A DNA stretch of 5,149 nt from Candidatus Caldarchaeum sp. (GTDB lineage: Archaea > Thermoproteota > Nitrososphaeria_A > Caldarchaeales > Caldarchaeaceae): assembly GCA_025054795.1 (NCBI GenBank), contig JANWZU010000011.1, positions 1 through 5,149 of the forward strand, in the 5' to 3' direction. A program made the translations under genes and the position numbers. Below, one piece after another: positions 1 to 4,443 of the stretch; the first letter of the stretch is position 1, and each line of letters opens with the position of its first letter. The notes beneath the pieces were generated by a model. It saw only the letters and a program-made list of their open reading frames with translations. It was not told the DNA's origin and searched no databases.

Positions 1-106
1 GCACTAACGCTCTGTGTCCTTCTAGAAGGTCTCTCAGAGATCTGACCCTACCCTCTGAGTCGGGTAGCCTAAAGTCCGGAGCCTTATCCCCTTCAGCGGG
101 CTTCAT
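1..106 (-). CDS. Peroxiredoxin (AhpC/TSA, BCP-like), N-terminal fragment
   Basis: Thirty-five codons of a gene that leaves the window at its left edge. Reading on the minus strand from ATG at 106-104, the protein begins MKPAEGDKAPDFRLPDSEG and goes on VRSLRDLLEGHRALV. The G-D-K-A-P-D-F-x-L-P-D-x-E-G signature followed by a short 'V-x-S-L-x-D' strand and helix is the opening of thioredoxin-fold peroxiredoxins, closest to the bacterioferritin co-migratory protein (BCP/PrxQ) group. These enzymes reduce hydroperoxides through a peroxidatic cysteine, which would lie just beyond the window, so activity cannot be judged. The ATG overlaps the stop of the preceding Fe-S carrier gene (ATGA at 106-103) and has no clear SD site of its own, so translation is probably coupled to that gene. 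Other thioredoxin-fold 'redoxin' proteins share this start, so the subfamily is less sure than the superfamily. Confidence 0.82.
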   Translation of the reverse strand, partial: MKPAEGDKAPDFRLPDSEGRVRSLRDLLEGHRALV

Positions 107-453
107 TTCATGCTGAATGAGTGGCCGCATCCGCATGTCGAGGCCACGTTAGGGTTGTTGATGGAGAAGCCAGAGCCCATTACGTCTTCAACATAGTCTA
201 TTTCAGAGCCTTCTAGGAATGGTGCGCTGAACGAGTCGACCACCACCCGTACTCCATAAGCCTCGACAACAACATCGTCATCGTAAACGTTTTCGTCCAA
301 AGCCATGCCGTACCTATATCCAGAGCACCCGCCGCCGGTGATGTATATCCTCAACGCCAGCTTGTCGTTTTTCTCCTCGGCGATAAGCTGGGCTATCTTC
401 TTAGCTGCCCTCTCGGAAACCTTTAGCGTTAACGTCTCGAGCTTGGATTCCAT
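103..453 (-). CDS. A-type iron-sulfur cluster carrier (HesB/IscA/ErpA family)
   Basis: A complete 116-residue protein of the HesB/IscA/ErpA family, which holds Fe-S clusters or iron and passes them to target apoproteins in the cytoplasm. The three conserved cysteines are all present: C43 in GGGCSGYRYG, and C107 and C109 in the C-terminal CGCGHSF motif. The 'NPNV' turn before the CGC pair (residues 100-103) is also family-typical. Length matches the family (about 105-120). The ATG at 453-451 is the only good start: the ATGs at 470 and 460 are out of frame. A TATA-like box at 484-477 places transcription start at about 454, so the mRNA is probably leaderless. The gene is divergent from rpoD and overlaps the start of a peroxiredoxin downstream, which suggests a two-gene (or longer) unit for cluster delivery and oxidative stress. 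I cannot tell IscA from ErpA or SufA on sequence alone. Confidence 0.93.
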   Translation of the reverse strand: MESKLETLTLKVSERAAKKIAQLIAEEKNDKLALRIYITGGGCSGYRYGMALDENVYDDDVVVEAYGVRVVVDSFSAPFLEGSEIDYVEDVMGSGFSINNPNVASTCGCGHSFSMK

Positions 454-476
454 TGTTCATCAATTGCCATAGGGCT

Positions 477-484
477 TTATTAAA
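477..484 (-). promoter_or_regulatory. TATA box for the Fe-S carrier/peroxiredoxin unit
   Basis: On the minus strand the octamer TTTAATAA lies after a purine-rich stretch (GAGAAAAACAC) that could serve as BRE. At the usual archaeal distance (box about -30 to -23) transcription would start near 454, one base before the ATG at 453. This predicts a leaderless transcript. The call rests on motif and spacing only. Confidence 0.5.
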
Positions 485-496
485 GTGTTTTTCTCC

Positions 497-510
497 TACA
501 AATTTAAATA
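497..510 (+). promoter_or_regulatory. BRE/TATA promoter of the rpoD operon
   Basis: TACAAA followed by TTTAAATA (503-510) is a near-ideal archaeal BRE plus TATA box. With the usual spacing the transcript would begin at about 530-536. That is downstream of the GTG at 526 and upstream of the TTG at 544, so the box also helps decide the rpoD start. It shares the 90-base gap with the opposite-facing promoter at 477-484; the two boxes are about 18 bases apart, so factor binding at one could affect the other. Confidence 0.62.
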
Positions 511-543
511 ATGTAAGCGAAGGCTGTGGGTAGTGGAGACGGT

Positions 544-1182
544 TTGAAGGTTGTGGCCGAGGACAGCGAGTCGATAACAATAGACCTACAGGAGACGCCT
601 CACTCCGTTGCTAATGCGCTTCGTAGAATTATTCTCAGGGAGGTTCCGACGATGGCGGTAGAGGAGGTGCTTATAATAGAAAACTCATCAAGCCTGACCA
701 ATGAAGTTCTAGCTCATCGCATATCCCTTATACCGTTCATAACAGACTTGGAAAACTACAGGCTGCCGGAGGAATGCGACTGTCAAAGCAGGCTTGGATG
801 CGACAAATGCGTCGTGAGGTTCGTCCTGAAAGGAGAGGCAACAGACTCTAAACTCACTCTCTACTCAAGAGATATCAAGCCTGAAAAAGAGGGTGAAAAG
901 GTTGCGCCTTTCAACGGAGACATTCCGATAGTCGCTTTGGCTCCAGGGCAGAGGGTTGAGCTGGAGCTCTACGTGAGGCTGGGCAAAGGAAAAAGACATT
1001 CGAAATGGACGCCTGGAGTAGCCACTCTATACCGTGAAGACGGAAAAAACTATCTCTACGTCGAGAGCTTCGGCTTCCTAAATCCCCTTGAGATACTTAA
1101 AAAGGCTGTGAAAATCGTCAAGAATGAAGTTGCCTCCATTCAGAAAGCATTCGAGGAGATGACAGGAGATGCTGGTCGGTAG
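544..1182 (+). CDS. rpoD: DNA-directed RNA polymerase subunit D (RpoD/Rpo3)
   Basis: Archaeal counterpart of bacterial alpha and eukaryotic Rpb3/AC40; with subunits L, N and P it forms the platform on which RNA polymerase assembles. The 212-residue protein shows the alpha-like motif ANALRRIIL (residues 23-31), the MAVEEV...IENSS...LAHRISLIPF core (about 37-65), a four-cysteine loop C78-x-C80-x5-C86-x2-C89 like the zinc loop of yeast Rpb3, and the YSRDI...GDIPIV and GKGKRHSKWTP stretches. It then passes almost at once to the C-terminal YVESFGFL helix region: the ferredoxin-like D3 domain that binds Fe-S in Sulfolobus RpoD (about 265 residues) is missing. I chose TTG 544 because its N-terminus lines up with Sulfolobus RpoD, a GGAG lies at 535-538, and the TATA box puts the transcript start near 533. 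A GTG at 526 would add six residues. It overlaps rpl18e by 14 bases. Confidence 0.95.
   Translation: MKVVAEDSESITIDLQETPHSVANALRRIILREVPTMAVEEVLIIENSSSLTNEVLAHRISLIPFITDLENYRLPEECDCQSRLGCDKCVVRFVLKGEATDSKLTLYSRDIKPEKEGEKVAPFNGDIPIVALAPGQRVELELYVRLGKGKRHSKWTPGVATLYREDGKNYLYVESFGFLNPLEILKKAVKIVKNEVASIQKAFEEMTGDAGR
1154..1160 (+). promoter_or_regulatory. Ribosome binding site of rpl18e
   Basis: AGGAGAT lies 8 bases before the ATG at 1169, inside the end of rpoD. A second AGGAG (1164-1168) directly abuts the ATG and is too close to work. The site supports the ATG at 1169 and a coupled start. Confidence 0.55.
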
Positions 1183-1504
1183 AAGGCTTGAGAAGACTGT
1201 CAGAAGGCTTGCGAAGAAGAAGAGCTTTGCGGAGAGGCTCATAAACGAGTCGAGACGCAGCAGAAGGATGCAGAGAGAGGTAAGCCTTTCACAGCTTCAG
1301 AGGAACGCTGAGGACAGAGATGTAGTGTTCGTGCCGGGTAAAGTTCTCGGGAACGGAGTGCTTACCAAAAAGCTCACGGTGGGTGCTTTCAGCTTCTCAC
1401 GCACAGCTATAAGCAAAATAACAGCCACAGGCGGTAGGCCTCTCCTGCTGGAGGACTTCTTGAAAGAATTCGGAGACGCAAGAGGTGTGAAGCTGATTGG
1501 ATGA
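1169..1504 (+). CDS. rpl18e: Large-subunit ribosomal protein L18e
   Basis: A 111-residue protein of the archaeal/eukaryotic L18e family (related to bacterial L15), which binds 23S rRNA in the large subunit. Family marks are the basic N-terminal helix, the central 'R-x-V-S-L-S-Q-L-Q-R' stretch (about 36-45), the VVFVPGKVLGNGVLTKKLTV core (52-71), the AFSFSRTA turn and the end GVKLIG. Length is at the short end of the family (about 110-125). The ATG at 1169 overlaps the end of rpoD by 14 bases, and its own stop overlaps the start of rpl13 by 8 bases. Position between rpoD and rpl13 is the standard archaeal order. The N-terminal 30 residues are very rich in Lys and Arg, as expected for an rRNA binder. 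Confidence 0.96.
   Translation: MLVGRRLEKTVRRLAKKKSFAERLINESRRSRRMQREVSLSQLQRNAEDRDVVFVPGKVLGNGVLTKKLTVGAFSFSRTAISKITATGGRPLLLEDFLKEFGDARGVKLIG
1482..1487 (+). promoter_or_regulatory. Ribosome binding site of rpl13
   Basis: GAGGTG ends 9 bases before the TTG at 1497. There is no in-frame ATG or GTG near the expected N-terminus, so this site is the main support for a TTG start that overlaps the end of rpl18e. Confidence 0.55.
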
Positions 1505-1952
1505 GAAAACCTACGTAATCAACGCTGAAGGATACAGGCTTGGGAGGCTGGCATCGAAGATTGCTAAGCTGCTTCTCGAAGGACATAGAGTTAAGGTTTT
1601 CAACGCCGAAAAAGCCTTGATAACTGGGACGAAGAGCTCCATCCTAGAACACTACTTGATGCTTAGAAGAAGACGGCAGTTCACCTCCCACAAGAAGATA
1701 ACGGTATGGTATCCAACTGGGTCTGAAGCGATACTACGCTACACCGTTCTGAGGATGCTTCCTCGGAAGAAGCCGAGAGGCATAGAAGCAGGGAGGAGGC
1801 TTGAAGTGTTCAGAGGCCCAGCAAACGTTTCAGGCGAGTTGATAGAGTTTCCAGATGCGAAACACAGCAAGCCTATAAGCAGGTCTGGAAAATACATACG
1901 AGCCATGACTGTCGGGGAGCTCTCCAAGCAGCTGAAAGGTGGAGCTGAATGA
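1497..1952 (+). CDS. rpl13: Large-subunit ribosomal protein L13
   Basis: A 151-residue protein of the uL13 family, an early-binding component of the large ribosomal subunit. It shows the archaeal-type opening (YVINAEGYRLGRLASKIAKLL, residues about 6-26), FNAEKALITG (35-44), the basic RRRRQFTSHKK segment and the MLPRKKPRGIEAGRRLEVFRG block (about 87-107) that is the most conserved part of archaeal L13. It is longer than bacterial homologues only by a little and fits archaeal lengths. The start is TTG 1497, with GAGGTG nine bases upstream. It overlaps rpl18e by 8 bases and rps9 by 4 (ATGA). Unlike bacteria, where rplM-rpsI form a pair on their own, here the L13-S9 pair sits inside an RNA polymerase operon, as is usual in archaea. 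Confidence 0.96.
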   Translation: MDEKTYVINAEGYRLGRLASKIAKLLLEGHRVKVFNAEKALITGTKSSILEHYLMLRRRRQFTSHKKITVWYPTGSEAILRYTVLRMLPRKKPRGIEAGRRLEVFRGPANVSGELIEFPDAKHSKPISRSGKYIRAMTVGELSKQLKGGAE

Positions 1953-2344
1953 AGAAAACCACACCTCTCTTTGTAGGTAGACGCAAGACATCAGTGGCTA
2001 AAGTGGTCGTCAAGCCCGGCAAGGGTAACATTTTCTTCAACAAAACACCACTCAACCTTCTAGGAGGTTTCGTCAGAAGCAAAATCCTCACACCGCTGAA
2101 GCTGATTCCAGAGTTCTGGAACAGCCATGACTTCTTCATCTCCGTCAAGGGCGGAGGCGTCGTCTCCTCGGCTGACGCAGCGGCCATAGCTATCTCGAAG
2201 GCGATATCGTCTATGACACCTGAAGGCAGGAGCATCATCGCAGCCTACGACAGACATCTTTTGGTTGACGACCCTCGACAGGCCGAGCCTAAAAAACCAA
2301 ACAGGAGAAGCGCTAGACGCTTCAAGCAGAAAAGCTACAGGTGA
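1949..2344 (+). CDS. rps9: Small-subunit ribosomal protein S9
   Basis: A 131-residue uS9 protein, whose C-terminal tail reaches into the ribosomal P site near tRNA. Family marks are GRRKTSVAKVVVKPGKG (residues 10-26), FISVKGGGVVSSADAAAIAISKAI (about 63-86), YDRHLLVDDPR (about 100-110) and the strongly basic tail that ends KQKSYR, the near-invariant S9 terminus. Length matches archaeal S9 (about 130-135). The ATG at 1949 overlaps the rpl13 stop as ATGA, and AGGTG at 1937-1941 lies 7 bases before it. The stop is 10 bases from the rpoN start; the last bases of rps9 and its stop (AGGTGA) also serve as the rpoN ribosome binding site. Confidence 0.96.
   Translation: MKKTTPLFVGRRKTSVAKVVVKPGKGNIFFNKTPLNLLGGFVRSKILTPLKLIPEFWNSHDFFISVKGGGVVSSADAAAIAISKAISSMTPEGRSIIAAYDRHLLVDDPRQAEPKKPNRRSARRFKQKSYR
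2339..2344 (+). promoter_or_regulatory. Ribosome binding site of rpoN, built from the rps9 stop
   Basis: AGGTGA, the last Arg codon plus stop of rps9, ends 10 bases before ATG 2355. It favours 2355 over longer in-frame starts that begin inside rps9 and would give a protein far longer than the family. Confidence 0.6.
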
Positions 2345-2354
2345 GCTGGGATTG

Positions 2355-2570
2355 ATGTTCCCGATCCGCTGCTTCAGCTGCGGCCGCGTCATAGCCCATA
2401 AATGGGACGAATACCGGCGACGTGTCGAAAACGGGGAGAGCCCTGGAGAAGTTTTAGACAGCATGGGGTTTAAGCGATACTGCTGTAGGAGAATGTTCAT
2501 CTCAGCCGTAGATTTTATGGACGAGCTTCTTGAGTTCCATCAAAAATACGTGACGGCTGGTGAGGCCTAG
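2355..2570 (+). CDS. rpoN: DNA-directed RNA polymerase subunit N (RpoN/Rpo10)
   Basis: A 71-residue zinc subunit of RNA polymerase, counterpart of eukaryotic Rpb10; it packs on the D/L platform and against the second-largest subunit. The start MFPIRCFSCGRVI carries C6-x2-C9, and RYCCRRM carries C43-C44: the four zinc ligands in the unusual CX2C...CC arrangement that defines the family. The usual 'D-x-(M/L)-G-x-K-R-Y-C-C-R-R-M' block is intact (about 35-47). Length agrees with archaeal RpoN (about 60-80). ATG 2355 was chosen from family length and from AGGTGA upstream; the reading frame stays open back into rps9 but that part has no RpoN similarity. The stop lies 2 bases before the enolase start. 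No rpoK gene follows, though it is common here in other archaea. Confidence 0.96.
   Translation: MFPIRCFSCGRVIAHKWDEYRRRVENGESPGEVLDSMGFKRYCCRRMFISAVDFMDELLEFHQKYVTAGEA
2559..2563 (+). promoter_or_regulatory. Ribosome binding site of eno
   Basis: GGTGA in the last codons of rpoN ends 9 bases before TTG 2573. It supports the TTG start, which gives an N-terminus (SFEITDADASLIFDSRG) in step with known enolases. Confidence 0.5.
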
Positions 2571-2572
2571 AT

Positions 2573-3820
2573 TTGAACCAGTCTTTTGAGATAACCGATG
2601 CGGATGCCTCTTTGATTTTTGACAGCCGAGGTTCTGAAACAATTGAGGTCGAGCTTTGGTCAGAAAAGACATCAGCACGTGTTGCAGCTCCGTCAGGCAA
2701 GAGCAGAGGAAGCAACGAAGCCGTTCCTTTCCCGCCCAGAGGAGTCGTTGAAGCCGTCGAGCTTTTCGAAAGAGAGTTGAAGCGGCGTCTCGTCGGCTTC
2801 GACCCGGTTGACCAGAGAGGGCTGGACATGGTTCTGAAAGAGGTGGATGGAACATCGAACTTCTCAAGGATAGGCGGAAACCTGTCATACGCAGTATCAG
2901 CCGCAGCAGCCCTACTCGCAGCTAAGCTGACAGACACTCCTCTTTGGAAGTACATCTCAAACCTCTCAGGCATTAAGCCCTCCTTCCCACTTCCGTTAGG
3001 AAACGTTTTGGGAGGAGGTGCACATGCAGCCGAAGGTGCTCCCGACATTCAAGAGTTTCTTGTATTCCCAGCAAAACCCAGCACAGCTGAGGATGCGTTT
3101 AGGACAAACATAGAGGTGCACCGAAGACTTGGACGTGTACTCATCCAGAGCGTTGGAGGTTATGGAGGCGGAAAGAGCGATGAAGGTGGATATGCACCAC
3201 CCATAGAAGACAAAACGGCTTTGAAGTATGTGGCGGAGGCGGCACGAGGGCTTGATGTCGGCTTGGGCTTGGACGTCGCAGCCTCGACGCTCTACAACCC
3301 GCAGACAAAGACATACGTTTACAGAAACAGAGGAGTTCAGCGAACAACCCGGGAGCAGTTCAATTTCATTCAAGAGCTGGTGGAGAGCTACAAACTCTCG
3401 TATGTCGAGGACCCGTTCGAGGAAACGGACTTCGAATCCTACTCAGAGCTTTGCAGAGCTTTTCCAAGCCTACTCGTCTGCGGCGACGACCTAGTTGTGA
3501 CTAGGAAGGAATTGGTCAGAAAGGCTGCTGAAAGACGCTCCGTTAGGGCTGTTATCCTCAAACCCAACCAAGTCGGCTGCATAACCGACACGGTTGAAGC
3601 GGCTGTGGAGGCTGAGAGGCACGGGATAGTGAGGGTTGTTTCCCACAGGTCCGGGGAAACTTGTGATGCTTTTCTTTCCCATCTAGCTGTAGGCCTCGGC
3701 GGCAGATTTATTAAGGCAGGAGTAGTGGGTGGCGAAAGGGTGGCTAAGGCCAATGAGATTCTTAGAATCTGGCGAAAACACCGCAGCGAGCTCGCAATCA
3801 AGGAGGTGGCTTCCGCATGA
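2573..3820 (+). CDS. eno: Enolase (phosphopyruvate hydratase)
   Basis: Interconverts 2-phosphoglycerate and phosphoenolpyruvate in glycolysis and gluconeogenesis, in the cytoplasm, with two Mg ions. The 415-residue length is normal for archaea. The N-terminal domain opens with SFEITDADASLIFDSRG; the TIM-barrel domain holds every key residue I can place by motif: H151 (GGGAHA), Q160-E161 (DIQEF), E204 (SDEGG), metal ligands D234 (GLDVAAS), E279 (VEDPF) and D305 (CGDDL), catalytic K330 (LKPNQ), H358-R359-S360 (SHRSGET) and K381 (IKAG). One oddity is the first mobile loop: residues 41-44 read SGKS where most enolases have SGAS; the metal-binding serine (S44) remains. The start is TTG 2573. It sits 2 bases after rpoN and overlaps rps2 by 3 bases (ATGA, 3817-3820). 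Placement among ribosomal and polymerase genes is common in archaea. Confidence 0.96.
   Translation: MNQSFEITDADASLIFDSRGSETIEVELWSEKTSARVAAPSGKSRGSNEAVPFPPRGVVEAVELFERELKRRLVGFDPVDQRGLDMVLKEVDGTSNFSRIGGNLSYAVSAAAALLAAKLTDTPLWKYISNLSGIKPSFPLPLGNVLGGGAHAAEGAPDIQEFLVFPAKPSTAEDAFRTNIEVHRRLGRVLIQSVGGYGGGKSDEGGYAPPIEDKTALKYVAEAARGLDVGLGLDVAASTLYNPQTKTYVYRNRGVQRTTREQFNFIQELVESYKLSYVEDPFEETDFESYSELCRAFPSLLVCGDDLVVTRKELVRKAAERRSVRAVILKPNQVGCITDTVEAAVEAERHGIVRVVSHRSGETCDAFLSHLAVGLGGRFIKAGVVGGERVAKANEILRIWRKHRSELAIKEVASA
3801..3808 (+). promoter_or_regulatory. Strong ribosome binding site of rps2
   Basis: AGGAGGTG is an eight-base match to the complement of the archaeal 16S rRNA 3' end, 8 bases before ATG 3817. 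It is the strongest such site in the window and lies inside the last codons of eno, so S2 can be made at a higher rate than enolase from the same transcript. Confidence 0.75.
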
Positions 3821-4443
3821 CTTTACCCGCTGAGCTGGAGGCAGCAATTCTCGAACAGCTTGTGAAATACAACGTGCACATCGGCTCAAGAATCAAGGTC
3901 AAGCACATGGAGCCTTTCATATTCAAGATGCGGTATGATGGAGTATACCTGTTCGACATAAAGAAGATCCTCGAGAGGCTCAACCTAGCGGCCAAGATGA
4001 TTTCATACTATCCGCTCGACAGGGTTGTCGCTGTCTCGACCCATGTCTTTGGAATGAAGGCCGTTCAGAAATACGCTGAACTGACTGGCGGTGTGGCCAT
4101 TGCTGGGAAGATGCCCGCCGGCATGCTCACCAACAGGACTTTGAAGAACTACATGGAGCCGGCTCTTGTGATAATATCCGACCCACGGTACGATGTGCAG
4201 GCGTTGGAGGAGGCTAGGATAGCTAGGGTGCCTGTCATAGCGATGTGCAGCACGGACAACACATGCGCTAACGTCGACCTGATAATACCGATGAACAACA
4301 GAAGCAGAACATCACTTCCATTTGCCTTCTGGTACCTCACGAGAAGGGTGCTGGAGGAGAACAGACAGCTCCCACCCGACTTCGACGCTCTGGTCAAGCC
4401 TGAAGACTTTATGGCTCTGGCCGCCTCGTCTGAAATCGAGTGA
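3817..4443 (+). CDS. rps2: Small-subunit ribosomal protein S2
   Basis: A 208-residue uS2 protein, an assembly component of the small subunit at the head-body junction. Archaeal/eukaryotic (SA/p40-like) features are the HIGSRIKVKHMEPFIFKMRYDG region (about residues 21-42), the GVYLFDIKKILERL helix (42-55), AGKMPAGMLTNRTLKNYMEP (about 97-116), PALVIISDPRYDVQALEEA (about 116-134) and the IAMCSTDNTCANVDLIIPMNNRSRTSL block (about 141-167), all strongly conserved. Length fits archaeal S2 (about 200-230). ATG 3817 overlaps the eno stop and is served by AGGAGGTG. Its last 35 bases overlap the end of the convergent polymerase gene. It is the last plus-strand gene of the operon in the window. Confidence 0.97.
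   Translation: MTLPAELEAAILEQLVKYNVHIGSRIKVKHMEPFIFKMRYDGVYLFDIKKILERLNLAAKMISYYPLDRVVAVSTHVFGMKAVQKYAELTGGVAIAGKMPAGMLTNRTLKNYMEPALVIISDPRYDVQALEEARIARVPVIAMCSTDNTCANVDLIIPMNNRSRTSLPFAFWYLTRRVLEENRQLPPDFDALVKPEDFMALAASSEIE

Noticed and set aside
18..29. Perfect 12-base palindrome CCTTCTAGAAGG
   Set aside because: Falls within codons of the peroxiredoxin fragment, is isolated, and is short enough to arise by chance.
48..67. Hairpin CTACCC / GGGTAG with 8-base loop, possible terminator of the Fe-S carrier gene
   Set aside because: It lies inside the peroxiredoxin coding region, has no T-run, and a terminator there would cut off a coupled gene.
1..102. Possible tRNA or small RNA on the minus strand (a CCGGACTTTAGGC stretch looks like an anticodon region)
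   Set aside because: No T-arm consensus or closing stems could be built, and the stretch is a good open frame for a peroxiredoxin N-terminus.
2265..2354. In-frame N-terminal extension of rpoN
   Set aside because: It overlaps the conserved S9 tail, has no similarity to RpoN, and would make the protein 101 residues; ATG 2355 with AGGTGA upstream fits the family.
2515..3048. 177-residue open frame on the minus strand, opposite eno
   Set aside because: Lies fully antisense to a well conserved enolase, has low-complexity Ser/Ala/Pro content and no recognisable motif; it is a shadow of the eno codons.
3439..3801. 120-residue minus-strand open frame inside eno, and similar ones at 1873-2238, 2060-2500 and 2996-3373
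   Set aside because: All lie antisense to conserved genes, lack ribosome binding sites and recognisable domains, and show no reason to be coding.
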